Position numbers and translations under genes: made by a program. The notes beneath the pieces were generated by a model. That model saw only the letters and a list, made by a program, of their open reading frames with translations, was not told where the DNA came from and ran no database searches. A stretch of 64,000 bases of DNA from Streptomyces caelestis (lineage in GTDB: Bacteria > Actinomycetota > Actinomycetes > Streptomycetales > Streptomycetaceae), in the NCBI RefSeq assembly GCF_001279005.1, contig NZ_LGCN01000221.1, forward strand, positions 33,703 through 97,702. Direction: 5' to 3'. Below, piece by piece: positions 50,801-61,516 of the stretch. Every line of letters begins with the position of its first letter. The stretch's first letter is position 1.

Positions 50801-51283
50801 ATGACGTTCAAGGTTGGCGACACCGTGGTCTATCCCCATCACGGGGCCGCGCTGATCGAGGCTATCGAAACTCGCCAGATCAAAGGCGTGGACAAGACCT
50901 ACTTGGTGCTGAAGGTCGCCCAGGGCGACCTGACGGTACGTGTGCCAGCGGACAATGCGGAGTTCGTCGGCGTACGTGATGTGGTCGGTCAGGACGGGCT
51001 GGACCGGGTCTTCGAGGTGCTGCGCGCTCCGTACGCCGAGGAGCCCACGAACTGGTCCCGTCGTTACAAGGCAAACCTGGAGAAGCTCGCCTCGGGCGAT
51101 GTCATCAAGGTCGCGGAAGTCGTGCGTGACCTGTGGCGTCGTGAGCGCGAGCGCGGACTCTCCGCCGGTGAGAAGCGCATGCTCGCGAAGGCGCGTCAGA
51201 TCCTGGTCAGCGAGCTCGCCCTCGCGGAGAACACCAACGAGGACAAGGCCGAGGCCCTGCTCGACGAGGTGCTCGCCTCCTGA
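50801..51283 (+). CDS. carD: CarD, RNA polymerase-binding transcription factor
   Basis: Protein of 160 residues that stabilises the open promoter complex in actinobacteria. The N-terminal RNAP-interaction domain ([39 protein letters not shown]) is followed by a helical DNA-binding domain ([38 protein letters not shown]). The conserved Trp in DLW is present. carD-ispD-ispF-cysS-rlmB is a conserved actinobacterial gene order. Confidence 0.96.
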   Translation: MTFKVGDTVVYPHHGAALIEAIETRQIKGVDKTYLVLKVAQGDLTVRVPADNAEFVGVRDVVGQDGLDRVFEVLRAPYAEEPTNWSRRYKANLEKLASGDVIKVAEVVRDLWRRERERGLSAGEKRMLAKARQILVSELALAENTNEDKAEALLDEVLAS

Positions 51284-51340
51284 GATTCCTGGGGTGCGGC
51301 TCGCGGTCGCAGCGCGCAGCCCACTCTCAGCACATCGAAA

Positions 51341-51387
51341 TGCCGCGGTGCCCGATGACGTCATGGACGTCGCCGGGCGCTGCGGCA
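51341..51387 (+). terminator. Long hairpin after carD
   Basis: About 22 bp stem with one mismatch and some G-T pairs, closing on a 3-nt loop (TGCCGC at 51341 pairs with GCGGCA at 51387). It contains two GACGTC units. It probably ends the carD transcript or separates it from ispD. The remaining 51388-51613 shows no other feature. Confidence 0.6.
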
Positions 51388-51613
51388 TGTCCGCACCCGG
51401 ACGCCTCGACCACGTTGCACTTGCGTCGCGCCGGGGAATGTGTCATGACTCACGTCCCCACCCCTGGCGTACCGGGCCCGGGCGGTCGACTCGACCAGAA
51501 TCACGGAAGGGGCTGGTCAAGGCGGAACGCCCGGCACTGCCCCCGCTCCGGGAGCAGGGGGTACGCCCAGGCCATACCCACGTAGGCCGAGCACACAAAC
51601 CTGACAGGAACCG

Positions 51614-52387
51614 ATGTCTGCCGATCCGCTCCACCCGCCGTCGACGAACCCCGCATCCGGCCGCACGACCGCCCGCACGGCGGCCGTGATCCCGGCCGCC
51701 GGCCGTGGTGTACGCCTCGGTCCGGGCGCCCCCAAGGCGCTCCGCGTGCTGGGCGGCATGCCCATGCTCATCCACGCCGTCCACGCGATGGCCGACTCCC
51801 GCGCCGTCTCCCTGGTCGTCGTCGTGGCCCCGCCCGACGGCGCCCCCGAGGTCAGGTCGCTGCTCGACGCGCACGCGCTGCCCGAGCGCACCGACGTCGT
51901 CGTGGTCCCCGGCGGTGAGAGCCGCCAGGAGTCCGTGAAGCTCGGCCTGGACGCGCTGCCGCCCGGCTACGACATCGTCCTGGTGCACGACGCGGCCCGC
52001 CCGCTCGTCCCCGTGGACACCGTCGACGCCGTCATCGAGGCCGTGCGCGACGGAGCGCCCGCCGTCGTGCCCGCACTGCCGCTCGCCGACACCGTCAAGC
52101 AGGTCGAGCCCGCCGCCCCGGGCGAGCCGGAACCCGTGGTCGCCACCCCGGACCGGTCGCTGCTGCGGGCGGTGCAGACCCCGCAGGGCTTCGACCGGGC
52201 CACCCTCGTGCGCGCGCACGAGACGGTGCGCGGCGACGTCACCGACGACGCGAGCATGGTCGAACAGCTCGGCCTCACCGTCGTCACCGTCCCCGGGCAC
52301 GAGGAGGCCTTCAAGGTCACCCGCCCCCTCGACATGGTCCTCGCCGAGGCGGTCCTGGCCCGCAGGAGGCACAACGATGGCTTCTGA
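51614..52387 (+). CDS. ispD: IspD, 2-C-methyl-D-erythritol 4-phosphate cytidylyltransferase
   Basis: Third enzyme of the MEP isoprenoid pathway, making CDP-methylerythritol. Protein of 257 residues. The CTP-binding loop [21 protein letters not shown] is at 22-42. VHDAARPLV near 125 and VQTPQGFDR near 190 are family signatures, with DDASMVE nearby. The first 20 residues are a non-conserved extension. ispF overlaps its end by 11 nt, so both are translated together. Confidence 0.95.
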   Translation: MSADPLHPPSTNPASGRTTARTAAVIPAAGRGVRLGPGAPKALRVLGGMPMLIHAVHAMADSRAVSLVVVVAPPDGAPEVRSLLDAHALPERTDVVVVPGGESRQESVKLGLDALPPGYDIVLVHDAARPLVPVDTVDAVIEAVRDGAPAVVPALPLADTVKQVEPAAPGEPEPVVATPDRSLLRAVQTPQGFDRATLVRAHETVRGDVTDDASMVEQLGLTVVTVPGHEEAFKVTRPLDMVLAEAVLARRRHNDGF

Positions 52388-52871
52388 GGCGTACCCCCTG
52401 CCCCAGGTCGGCATCGGCACCGACATCCACGCCTTCGAGGACGGCCGCGAACTGTGGTGCGCCGGCCTGAAGTGGGAGGGCGAGGGCCCCGGCCTCGCCG
52501 GCCACTCCGACGCGGACGTCGTCGCCCACGCCGCCTGCAACGCCCTCTTCTCCGCCGCCGGCCTCGGCGACCTGGGCCGGCACTTCGGCACCGGACGCCC
52601 CGAGTGGTCGGGCGCCTCCGGCGTCACCCTGCTCACGGAGGCCGCGCGCATCGTCCGGGAGTCCGGCTTCCGCATCGGCAACATCGCCGTCCAGGTGGTC
52701 GGCCCCCGCCCGAAGATCGGCAAGCGCAGGGAGGAGGCCCAGAGGCTCCTCTCGGAGGCGGCGGGCGCCCCGGTCTCGGTCTCCGGCGCCACGACCGACG
52801 GCCTGGGCTTCCCGGGCAGGGAAGAGGGCCTCATGGCGGTGGCGACGGCGCTGGTCGTACGAGAAGGGTGA
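52377..52871 (+). CDS. ispF: IspF, 2-C-methyl-D-erythritol 2,4-cyclodiphosphate synthase
   Basis: Fifth MEP-pathway enzyme, 164 residues, acting as a trimer. The zinc ligands are in GIGTDIHAF (Asp, His near 16-18) and [13 protein letters not shown] (His near 43). [14 protein letters not shown] is the C-terminal signature. It starts within the ispD 3' end. A 147-nt gap separates it from cysS. Confidence 0.96.
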   Translation: MASEAYPLPQVGIGTDIHAFEDGRELWCAGLKWEGEGPGLAGHSDADVVAHAACNALFSAAGLGDLGRHFGTGRPEWSGASGVTLLTEAARIVRESGFRIGNIAVQVVGPRPKIGKRREEAQRLLSEAAGAPVSVSGATTDGLGFPGREEGLMAVATALVVREG

Positions 52872-53006
52872 GCCGTCCGACCGGAGGGGCGCGGGGCCGC
52901 GCCGGACACGCGGCTCCGCCGCATGGGCGCGACAGGCACCCACCGGCCCGCGCGTGACATATGTCGTCGAAACCGCCGGAGGCGCACCGCACGCCCCCAC
53001 GCCTAC

Positions 53007-53012
53007 TACCCT
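53007..53012 (+). promoter_or_regulatory. -10 box for leaderless cysS
   Basis: TACCCT ends 6 nt before the GTG start at 53019. Confidence 0.5.
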
Positions 53013-53018
53013 GGTGTC

Positions 53019-54419
53019 GTGACCATTCGCCTGTACGACACCAGCGCCCGGCAGATCCGTGACTTCACCCCGCTCCGGCCGGGCTGCGTCTCGATCTACC
53101 TGTGCGGTGCCACCGTGCAGGCGGCGCCCCACATCGGGCACATCCGCTCGGGCCTGAACTTCGACATCATGCGCCGCTGGTTCGAGTACCGCGGCCTGGA
53201 GGTGACGTTCGTCCGCAACGTCACCGACATCGACGACAAGATCATCACAAAGTCCGCCGAGCAGGGCCGCCCCTGGTGGTCCATCGGCTACGAGAACGAG
53301 CGCGCCTTCACCGACGGCTACCGCGCCCTCGGCTGCCTGCCCCCGACCTACGAGCCGCGCGCCACCGGCCACATCACCGAGATGGTCGAGATGATGCGCG
53401 GCCTCATCGAGCGCGGGCACGCCTACGCGGCCGACGGCAACGTGTACTTCGCCGTCGCCTCGTTCCCCGAGTACCTGGGACTGTCCAACCAGGAGCTCGA
53501 CAACCTGCTCCAGCCGTCCGGCGAGGGCGAGACCGGCAAGCGGGACCCGCGCGACTTCGCGATGTGGAAGGCGGCCAAGCCCGGCGAGCCGAGCTGGGAG
53601 ACGCCGTGGGGCCGCGGGCGTCCCGGCTGGCACCTGGAGTGCTCGGCCATGGCGCACAAGTACCTCGGCAGCGTCTTCGACATCCACGGCGGCGGCCTCG
53701 ACCTGATCTTCCCGCACCACGAGAACGAGATCGCCCAGGCCAAGGCCTACGGCGACGAGTTCGCCCGCTACTGGGTGCACAACGCCTGGGTCACCATGAG
53801 CGGCGAGAAGATGTCGAAGTCGCTCGGCAACTCCGTGCTGGTCGGCGAGATGGTCAAGCGCTGGCGGCCCGTCGTGCTGCGCTACTACCTCGGCACCCCG
53901 CACTACCGGTCGATGATCGAGTACAGCGAGGAGGCCCTGCGCGAGGCCGAGTCCGCGTTCACGCGGATCGAGGGCTTCGTGCAGCGCGTGACGGAGCTGG
54001 CCGGGGGCGTCGTCGAACCCGCCGCCGAGGTGCCGCCCGCGTTCGCCGAGGCGATGGACGACGACCTGGGCGTCCCGCAGGCGCTCGCCGTCGTCCACAC
54101 CACCGTCCGGCAGGGCAACAGCGCGCTGGCCGCCGACGACAAGGAGGAGGCCGTCGCGCGCCTCGCCGAGGTCCGCGCCATGCTCGGCGTGCTCGGCCTC
54201 GACCCGCTGGACCCGCACTGGGCCGGCGGGAGCGACCGCGGCGAGGACCTCCACGGCGTGGTCGACACCCTCGTCCGTATGGTCCTCGACCAGCGCGAGG
54301 CCGCCCGCGCCCGCAAGGACTGGCCGACCGCGGACGCCATCCGCGACCAGCTGGGCCGGTCCGGTCTGGTGATCGAGGACGGCCCGCAGGGGCCGCGCTG
54401 GAGCCTCGGCCCGCGCTGA
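53019..54419 (+). CDS. cysS: Cysteinyl-tRNA synthetase
   Basis: Class I synthetase of 466 residues. The HIGH motif is PHIGHIRSG near 40, KMSKS is in [10 protein letters not shown] near 268. Zinc ligands are the Cys in LCGATVQ, the Cys in HLECSAM, and HHENE. The C-terminal helical anticodon region follows ([28 protein letters not shown]). GTG 53019 follows a TACCCT box. This is the general CysS, not the mycothiol ligase MshC, because the length, the C-terminal domain and the position before rlmB fit CysS. Confidence 0.95.
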   Translation: MTIRLYDTSARQIRDFTPLRPGCVSIYLCGATVQAAPHIGHIRSGLNFDIMRRWFEYRGLEVTFVRNVTDIDDKIITKSAEQGRPWWSIGYENERAFTDGYRALGCLPPTYEPRATGHITEMVEMMRGLIERGHAYAADGNVYFAVASFPEYLGLSNQELDNLLQPSGEGETGKRDPRDFAMWKAAKPGEPSWETPWGRGRPGWHLECSAMAHKYLGSVFDIHGGGLDLIFPHHENEIAQAKAYGDEFARYWVHNAWVTMSGEKMSKSLGNSVLVGEMVKRWRPVVLRYYLGTPHYRSMIEYSEEALREAESAFTRIEGFVQRVTELAGGVVEPAAEVPPAFAEAMDDDLGVPQALAVVHTTVRQGNSALAADDKEEAVARLAEVRAMLGVLGLDPLDPHWAGGSDRGEDLHGVVDTLVRMVLDQREAARARKDWPTADAIRDQLGRSGLVIEDGPQGPRWSLGPR

Positions 54420-54577
54420 GGGCCGGCCCTGTCGACCCCGGCATCCGAAGATCGACTGTGCCGTCCGGGCCTCCGGGCGGCACACTTCATAGGCGGACCG
54501 GCGCACAGGCGGACCGCCACACCTCACAGACGTACGCACATACGCACCACCCACGACCTCATGGAGACGGATACCTC

Positions 54578-55519
54578 ATGGCCGCGAACAACCGCCGCAT
54601 GTCCGGCAAGAAGGGCGCGCAGGTCGGCAGTGGCGGCCAGCGGCGCCGGGGCCTGGAAGGCAAGGGACCCACGCCGCCCGCCGAGATGCGCAAGGGCCAC
54701 GCCAAGCAGCGCGCCGCCCAGGCGAAGGCGCGCCGCGCCGTGGGCCGCACCCCGCAGCGGCGCGGCGGGGGCCGCTCGACCTCCGAACTCGTCGTCGGCC
54801 GCAACCCGGTCGTCGAGGCGCTGCGCGAGGGCGTGCCCGCGTCCACGCTGTACGTCCAGCAGTTCATCGACAACGACGAGCGGGTGCGCGAGGCGCTCCA
54901 GCTCGCGGCCGAGCGCGGCGGGATCAACCTCATGGAGGCCCCCCGCCCCGAACTCGACCGCATGACCAACGGCCTGAACCACCAGGGCCTGGTCCTCCAG
55001 GTCCCGCCGTACGAGTACGCGCACCCCGAGGACCTCGTCGCGAACGCCCACGACGAGGGGCGGGACCCGCTGATCGTCGCCCTCGACGGGGTCACCGACC
55101 CGCGCAACCTCGGCGCCGTCGTCCGGTCCGTCTCCGCCTTCGGCGGCCACGGCGTCGTCGTGCCCGAGCGGCGCGCCGCCGGGATGACCGCCGGCGCCTG
55201 GAAGACGTCCGCCGGCACGGCCGCCCGCACGCCCGTCGCCCGCGCCACCAACCTGACGCGCGCGCTGGAGGCGTACCAGAAGGCCGGCATCACGGTCGTC
55301 GGCCTGGCCGCCGACGGGGAGGCCGAGCTCGGCGACCTGGAGGCGCTGAGCGGGCCGGTCGTCGTCGTCGTCGGCAGCGAGGGCAAGGGGCTCTCCCGAC
55401 TGGTCGGCGAGACCTGCGACTTCCGGGTGCGGATCCCCATGCCGGGCGGCGCGGAGTCCCTCAACGCCGGTGTGGCGGCGGGCATCGTGCTGTACGAGGC
55501 GGCGCGTCGGCGGGCCTGA
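54578..55519 (+). CDS. rlmB: RlmB-type 23S rRNA 2'-O-methyltransferase
   Basis: SpoU/TrmH-family enzyme of 313 residues. A basic N-terminal tail of about 65 residues ([15 protein letters not shown] ...) precedes the substrate-binding domain ([19 protein letters not shown]). The catalytic SPOUT domain has [31 protein letters not shown] and [22 protein letters not shown]. The knot-forming motif 3 is intact. Part of its 3' end is duplicated downstream. Confidence 0.93.
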   Translation: MAANNRRMSGKKGAQVGSGGQRRRGLEGKGPTPPAEMRKGHAKQRAAQAKARRAVGRTPQRRGGGRSTSELVVGRNPVVEALREGVPASTLYVQQFIDNDERVREALQLAAERGGINLMEAPRPELDRMTNGLNHQGLVLQVPPYEYAHPEDLVANAHDEGRDPLIVALDGVTDPRNLGAVVRSVSAFGGHGVVVPERRAAGMTAGAWKTSAGTAARTPVARATNLTRALEAYQKAGITVVGLAADGEAELGDLEALSGPVVVVVGSEGKGLSRLVGETCDFRVRIPMPGGAESLNAGVAAGIVLYEAARRRA

Positions 55520-55606
55520 TTCCGAAGGCCGGGGGAGGACGCCGGTCGGAGGCCGGCGCAGCCGTGCGCAGCCGCGCAGCGTGCGAGTGCGGCGGTCGGG
55601 GGGTGC

Positions 55607-55663
55607 CGCCGGTGTGGCGGCGGGCGTCGTGCTGTACGTGGGGTGGCGCGTCGGCGGGGGTGA
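55607..55663 (+). repeat. Partial duplicate of the rlmB 3' end
   Basis: About 57 nt that closely match 55465-55519 (CGCCGGTGTGGCGGCGGGC, then TCGTGCTGTACG, then GCGCGTCGGCGGG). The copy lies 88 nt downstream of the rlmB stop in the gap before the DoxX gene and is not part of a gene. Confidence 0.7.
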
Positions 55664-55781
55664 ACGGGCGTTCGTCGAGGTCGCCCGTACGGGGTGTTCC
55701 GGGCGGTCCGGGCAGGCTTGACGCGGTCCGGACACTTCCGGCGGGTCACGGCAGTGTCCTAACGCCGTGTCACTCGGTTAG

Positions 55782-57401
55782 ATGAGTGTGGACACCAGAA
55801 CACCCCGCACACCCACGGGGGACCGCTCGTCGGGACTCGACGACGCTCCCGCGCTGAGCATGGTGAAGGTGCCGAGCGATCCGGCGCAGGTCATCGTCAA
55901 TCACGCCAGCTTCCGCGTGCAGCTGGGCGCCTCGGCGCGGCGCACCCCGTCGCCGCGGATCGCACGGCACCTCGGCGCCGCCGAGGACACCGCCCGCATC
56001 CCCGTCGTCACCACCGTGGGCACGCCGGGCCAGGCCGGCGCCCGCCGCCGGCCCGTCGTCTGGAGCGGCCGGTCCGCGCCCGACGACACCGGCGCCCACC
56101 GACTGCTCCAGGCCGTACGGCACGAAGGCGTCCGCCACGCCGACGAGCCGCTCGCCGACGTCGGAGCCACCCGGGTCATCCCGCGCACCGGCGCCGGGTA
56201 CGACCCCGCCGACGACCCGGACACCCAGCCCCTCGAGACCCCGTTCGTCGGCGCCCAGCGCCGCCCCGCCGACGGACCCCTGCTGCCCCCGATGCGCCCG
56301 GTCGGCAGCGCCTACGACGAACCCGCCTACGCCTGCGCCGACGAGTCCGAGGACACCGGCCGGCACGCCAGGCGGCACGGCGACGACCCGGCCCGGCACG
56401 CCTACTACCCCGGGCGCCGGATGAACCTCGGCGTCGTCCTGCTCCCGCTGCGCGTCTTCCTCGGCGGCATCTCCGTCTACGCCGGAATGGGCAAGCTGTG
56501 CGACCCCCTCTACTTCGAGGGCGGAAAGCGCGGCTCCATGGTCAAGTGGCTGCACACCCTGCACCCCTGGGAAGTCGCCGAACCACTGCGCCAGTTCGCC
56601 CTCGAGCACCCCGTCGGCTCCGGGCTGGCCATCGCCTTCGCGCAGATCGTCGTCGGCGTCCTGACCGCCCTCGGCTGCTGGCAGCGCCTGGCCGCCGTCG
56701 TCGGGGCGACGCTCTCGGCCGCGCTGCTGGTCACCGTCAGCTGGAAGAGCGTCCCCGCCTACGAGACACCCGACATCATCTACCTCGCCGCCTGGTCGCC
56801 GCTGATCATCGCGGGCGCCCCCGTCTACTCCGTCGACGGCCGCCTCGCGGCCGGGGCCTGGCGCCGGCTCGGCCCCCGCGCCGACCTCTGGGACCTGCGC
56901 CGGTACGTACTGCGCCGCGGAGCCCTGATCACCTTCGTGGTCTGCGGGCTCAGCATGCTCGTCGGCTCACTGCTCGGCGGCGCCGTACGGGACGCCGACC
57001 GCGTGGTCGTCCCCGGGCCCGGGGAGGCCCCGCGCAACGAGCTTCCGGGCTCCCCGCTGCCGGAGGAGCCCGGTGAGCGCCAGAAGGAGAAGCGGACCCC
57101 CTCCGCCTCCACCTCGCCCACCCGGGAAGCCGCTTCAAAGGAGGCGAGCCCGTCCGCCGGCGCCACCACCCCCGGCGCGACCCAGGGCGCCGGCGCGACC
57201 ACCGGCACGCCCAGCCAGACCCAGGGCAGCGTCGGCCAGGCCCCGCCCCAGCAGTCCTCCCCGGTCGGCCAGGCGCCGAGCACCAGCTCCGGCCCGACCT
57301 CGGGCGGCGCCGACGCCTCCGGCGGCAGCGGCACACCGAGCGGCGGCAACGGCGGCTCCTCCTCCGGAAAACCCGGGCTGGTGGGCGGTCTCCTGGGATA
57401 G
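55782..57401 (+). CDS. DoxX-like membrane protein with long disordered ends
   Basis: Protein of 539 residues. Residues 1-210 are soluble and low in structure. A DoxX-like four-helix membrane domain follows (LGVVLLPLRVFLGGISVYAGMGKL near 217-240, then GSGLAIAFAQIVVGVLTAL, VVGATLSAALLVTVSW, IIYLAAWSPLIIAG). One more helix (LITFVVCGLSMLVGSLLGG) precedes a 130-residue Ser/Thr/Gly/Pro tail. Mycobacterial DoxX is part of a membrane oxidoreductase complex with SodA and SseA; that role is only suggested here. Confidence 0.82.
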   Translation: MSVDTRTPRTPTGDRSSGLDDAPALSMVKVPSDPAQVIVNHASFRVQLGASARRTPSPRIARHLGAAEDTARIPVVTTVGTPGQAGARRRPVVWSGRSAPDDTGAHRLLQAVRHEGVRHADEPLADVGATRVIPRTGAGYDPADDPDTQPLETPFVGAQRRPADGPLLPPMRPVGSAYDEPAYACADESEDTGRHARRHGDDPARHAYYPGRRMNLGVVLLPLRVFLGGISVYAGMGKLCDPLYFEGGKRGSMVKWLHTLHPWEVAEPLRQFALEHPVGSGLAIAFAQIVVGVLTALGCWQRLAAVVGATLSAALLVTVSWKSVPAYETPDIIYLAAWSPLIIAGAPVYSVDGRLAAGAWRRLGPRADLWDLRRYVLRRGALITFVVCGLSMLVGSLLGGAVRDADRVVVPGPGEAPRNELPGSPLPEEPGERQKEKRTPSASTSPTREAASKEASPSAGATTPGATQGAGATTGTPSQTQGSVGQAPPQQSSPVGQAPSTSSGPTSGGADASGGSGTPSGGNGGSSSGKPGLVGGLLG

Positions 57402-57420
57402 GACGGCCACCCGCGTACGA

Positions 57421-57459
57421 CAGTGGGGTCCCGCACGGACGACGTGCGGGACCCCACTG
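57421..57459. terminator. Terminator after the DoxX-like gene
   Basis: Perfect 16-bp stem (CAGTGGGGTCCCGCAC and complement) with a 7-nt loop, 19 nt after the stop. Confidence 0.85.
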
Positions 57460-57473
57460 CCGTCGGACGGCGG

Positions 57474-57659
57474 CTACGGCCGGCCGGTCCGCCCGGCCGA
57501 CCACGCCGCGGACGCCGCGGACGCCGCGTACGGCCACAGGACGAACTCCGGAGCACGGCCGGGGACGCCCACCGTGAGGAAGGGCCCCCCGGCGTCCGGA
57601 CGATCGACGCGCTTCTCCGGGCCGAGCAGCTCCGTCCAGCGGTGTGGCGAGGGGCGGAA
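57474..57659 (-). pseudogene. Possible remnant of a coding sequence
   Basis: Reading the minus strand from 57659 to the TAG at 57474 gives about 60 residues (for example PSPHRWTELLGPEKRVDRPD and PGRAPEFVLWPYAASAAS) with strong G/C at third positions and no start codon. It may be the 3' end of a lost gene. It includes three GACGCCGCG units near 57503-57528. No family recognised. Confidence 0.3.
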
Positions 57660-57664
57660 AAACG

Positions 57665-58396
57665 TCAGCGGCCTTGTGCCGCCAGCTCCTTGGCCGCCTC
57701 GGACAGGTCCTTCGCGGTGTCGATCGCGCGCCAGTAGGAGCCCTGGGGGATCGGGAAGCCGGCCAGGCGCCGTTCGCGCGCGAGACGCGGAAACGTGGTG
57801 CGCTCGTGGTCGCCGCGCTCCGGGAGCAGGTCGGTGAACTCGGGGGAGAAGACGTACACGCCCGCGTTGACCTCGAAGGCCGACGGCGGGGCCTCGATGA
57901 AGTCGGTGATGTGACCGAAGCCGTCCGTGCGCACCGCGCCCCACGGGATGCGCGGGCGGGCCAGGGCGAGGGTCGCGACGGCGTCCCGCTCGGTGTGGAA
58001 GTCGGCCATGTCGCGCAGCGAGAAACGGGTCCAGATGTCGCCGTTGGTGGCGTACCAGGACCGGTCCGGGTGCGGGAGGCGGGCGGCGGCGTACTTCAGG
58101 CCGCCGCCGCGGCCGAGGGGCTCCGTCTCGACGACGGTGGTGACGGAGAGGGGCAGGTCGGCGGTGTCCAGCCACTCCTGCAGGACCTCGGCGAGGTGAC
58201 CGCAGGAGACCACCACGTCCGTCACGCCCTCCTCGGCGAGCCAGGAGAGCTGGTGGCCGATGATCGGGGTTCCCGTGCCGGGGATCTCGACCATCGGCTT
58301 GGGGCGGTCGTCGGTGTACGGACGAAGCCGGGATCCCTGGCCTCCGGCCAGGACTACGGCCTGTACGGGGCGGGCGACGGCACGCGGATCGGTCAT
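57665..58396 (-). CDS. NDP-sugar nucleotidyltransferase
   Basis: Sugar-1-phosphate nucleotidyltransferase of 243 residues. The signature VVLAGGQGSRLRPYTDDRPKPMVEI is at 14-38. ETEPLGRGGGLKYAA and ATNGDIWTRF (metal Asp) follow, then NAGVYVFSPE. The left-handed-helix C-terminal domain of some relatives is absent. It could be a mannose-1-phosphate guanylyltransferase or a glucose-1-phosphate enzyme; which nucleotide it uses cannot be told. Confidence 0.9.
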   Translation of the reverse strand: MTDPRAVARPVQAVVLAGGQGSRLRPYTDDRPKPMVEIPGTGTPIIGHQLSWLAEEGVTDVVVSCGHLAEVLQEWLDTADLPLSVTTVVETEPLGRGGGLKYAAARLPHPDRSWYATNGDIWTRFSLRDMADFHTERDAVATLALARPRIPWGAVRTDGFGHITDFIEAPPSAFEVNAGVYVFSPEFTDLLPERGDHERTTFPRLARERRLAGFPIPQGSYWRAIDTAKDLSEAAKELAAQGR

Positions 58397-58469
58397 GCCC
58401 GCACTTTACGCGGCGGTTGCGGAGGGTCCGGCGTGGGTGCGGGCCGACGCGTCATGGGGTGCCCCGTGT

Positions 58470-58577
58470 TGCCGTGCGCCGGGGGTGTTCGCACGGCCCG
58501 GCGCTTGCGGGGCGCCTTCCCCTGAGGGCGTCCCCCAGAGCCCACCCGTGTCGCTCTGCGGCACGACTGCCCGCGGA
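58470..58577. repeat. Dispersed intergenic repeat, copy 2
   Basis: Contains GCCCGGCGCTTGCGGGGCGCC, CCCACCCGTGTCGCTCT and GGCACGACTGCCCGC in the same order as at 49259-49396. It lies between two minus-strand genes. Confidence 0.6.
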
Positions 58578-58602
58578 GGGCGGAGGGCGGAGGCGGCAGT
58601 GG

Positions 58603-59046
58603 TCAGCTGTTGGCCGTGGTGACTCCCGAGGCGAAGGAGGTGTCGCAGACCGGACGGGCGTAGGACTGGGCCTTGGTGGGGCCGTAGACGCGGACCGCCG
58701 CCTTGCCGAGGGCGCGGGCGATGGACGCGCAGTGCTTCGCCAGCGACGGGCGGTCGTTCACGGCCTGCTGGAGGTGGGTGAGCGCCACGCCCGGGTTCTC
58801 CTCCTGCAGTTCGACCAGCAGCTTGTCCCGCAGCACGTGTTGCGGCGCCCGGGCGTCGGCGCGGGAGGACACGCCGGAGGCGACCGTGAGCACGGGGCTC
58901 GAGGGGGTCCCCGACCAGTTGACCTGCGCGACCGCGAGCGTCCCGGAGAACACCAGGACGACGGGCAGGACGAAGGCGAGGGAGCGGCCGATCCGGCGGG
59001 CGGGGCCCTGGCCGCGACGCGTCTGACGGTTAGTGGAGTGCTTCAC
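58603..59046 (-). CDS. Membrane-anchored or secreted small protein
   Basis: Protein of 147 residues. A basic N-terminus (RQTRRGQGPARRIGR) precedes one hydrophobic segment (SLAFVLPVVLVFSGTLAVAQ), so it is anchored or exported. The outer part is helical with two Cys (AKHCASIARAL and ARPVCDTSF) that could form a disulfide. No family recognised. GTG 59046 is chosen because a TACCCT box (minus strand, 59054-59059) lies 7 nt upstream. Confidence 0.75.
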   Translation of the reverse strand: MKHSTNRQTRRGQGPARRIGRSLAFVLPVVLVFSGTLAVAQVNWSGTPSSPVLTVASGVSSRADARAPQHVLRDKLLVELQEENPGVALTHLQQAVNDRPSLAKHCASIARALGKAAVRVYGPTKAQSYARPVCDTSFASGVTTANS

Positions 59047-59186
59047 GCGAGTGAGGGTAGCGCCCGGTAGTGGAAAGAAAACATTCCGTCACCGTTACGG
59101 GGGACACGGAACCCGAAACTCCGGGCGGTGTGTTGACGTATGCCGTTCGAAACGAGCCGGTGTGCCGGGGTATGTGTCGACAACGC

Positions 59187-59218
59187 GAAGGGCCCCGCAG
59201 CGAACTGCGGGGCCCTTC
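59187..59218 (-). terminator. Terminator of msiK
   Basis: Perfect 14-bp stem (GAAGGGCCCCGCAG and complement) with a CGAA tetraloop, 13 nt after the msiK stop on the minus strand. Confidence 0.85.
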
Positions 59219-59230
59219 CACGCGACAGCG

Positions 59231-60319
<1,089 letters not shown>

Positions 60320-60474
60320 GGTGAATGGTCCCCTTCTACCGGCAGGAACGTGCCGGACGATCCGAGTAGGAAGGTGATGCCACGACGGGTGTTCCGTTGT
60401 GGTGTGGTCCACAGGGGTGAACTGGCACAGGACGGTACCGGGCGTTCATCTGCTTGTCAGTAGTTCCAGGGCTG

Positions 60475-60499
60475 TGAATTTCACGGAAACTTTCGACCG
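60475..60499. promoter_or_regulatory. Palindromes upstream of msiK
   Basis: GTGAA-T-TTCAC (60475-60485) and GAAA-C-TTTC shortly after. Such small palindromes are typical of LacI- or GntR-type sugar regulators. They lie about 160 nt upstream of the msiK start and next to the WYL-gene stop. Confidence 0.4.
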
Positions 60500-60528
60500 C
60501 CGGGATGACGGCCCGGTTGCGAGGGGGA

Positions 60529-61509
60529 TCACCGCCCGGCCGCGTACCGGTCCGCCAGCACCCGCACCGCCGCCGCGACCGCCTCCCGCAGCCCCGCCGG
60601 GCCGAGCACCTCCGCCTCGACGCCGAGCCGCAGCAGATCACCGGTCGCCACCGCCTCCGACTCGACGGCCAGCTCCACCTCCACCCAGCCCCGCCCGTCC
60701 GCCGGCCCCGCGTCCGCGAGCGCCCGCACCCCCGCCGCCCCGCACTGCATCGGCAGCAGCTTCTGCCCGCGCGGTGACAGCCGCAGCCGGGCCGTGCCCT
60801 GCCGCGTCGCCTCCTCCAGCCGCCGGGAGGACTCCGTCCAGTACGCGGCCAGCTCGAAACCGGCGGGCCGGGTGAACCCCTCGCCGGTCTCCGTCACCGC
60901 CCGGAACCGCGACACCCGGTAGGTGCGCACCGTGTCCTCCGCCAGTGCCACCAGGTACCAGATGCCGCCCTTCAGCACGAGGCCCAGCGGGCGCACCTCC
61001 CGGTGCACCTCGCCGCGCCAGCGCCGGTAGTGGGTCCGGAGCACCCTGCGCTCCCACACCGCCCGCGCGATCGGCTCCAGGTACGGCACGGGGTCGGCGT
61101 CCCGGAACCAGGCCGGCGCGTCCAGGTGGAACCGTTCGCGCACCCGCCGCGCCTGTTCCGCCAGTTCGCCCGGCAGGGCGGCCTCCATCTTCAGCTGGGC
61201 GCTCGCCAGCACGGCGCCGAGACCCAGGTCCCTGGCCGCTCCCGGCAGTCCCGCGAGGACCAGCGAACCGGCCTCCGCGTCCGTCAGCCCGGTGAGCCGC
61301 GTGCGGTAACCCTCCATCAGGCGGTAACCGCCCTCCGGCCCGCGTTCGGCCCGCACCGGCACCCCGGAGGCGCCGAGCGCCTCGATGTCCCGGTACACGG
61401 TGCGCACCGACACCTCCAGCTCGGCCGCCAGCTCGGGGGCGGTCATCCGGCCGCGGTTCTGCAGCAGCAGGAGCAGGGAGAGAAGCCGGTCGGCGCGCAC
61501 GGGAGCCAT
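60529..61509 (-). CDS. WYL-domain transcriptional regulator
   Basis: Regulator of 326 residues. An HTH_11/DeoR-like winged helix is at 5-60 (RADRLLSLLLLLQNRGRMTAPELAAELEVSVRTVYRDIEAL in outline). The WYL domain is in the middle (LGLVLKGGIWYLVALAEDTVRTYRVSRFRAV in outline), followed by a WCX-type C-terminus. WYL proteins often sense small ligands or nucleic acid. ATG 61509 starts at the conserved part. It is divergent from the DUF3224 gene across a 29-bp operator. Confidence 0.88.
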   Translation of the reverse strand: MAPVRADRLLSLLLLLQNRGRMTAPELAAELEVSVRTVYRDIEALGASGVPVRAERGPEGGYRLMEGYRTRLTGLTDAEAGSLVLAGLPGAARDLGLGAVLASAQLKMEAALPGELAEQARRVRERFHLDAPAWFRDADPVPYLEPIARAVWERRVLRTHYRRWRGEVHREVRPLGLVLKGGIWYLVALAEDTVRTYRVSRFRAVTETGEGFTRPAGFELAAYWTESSRRLEEATRQGTARLRLSPRGQKLLPMQCGAAGVRALADAGPADGRGWVEVELAVESEAVATGDLLRLGVEAEVLGPAGLREAVAAAVRVLADRYAAGR

Positions 61510-61516
61510 TGTCCCG

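Noticed and set aside
53019..54419. MshC (mycothiol ligase) instead of cysteinyl-tRNA synthetase
   Set aside because: The length, the C-terminal anticodon-binding region and the ispF-cysS-rlmB context fit CysS.
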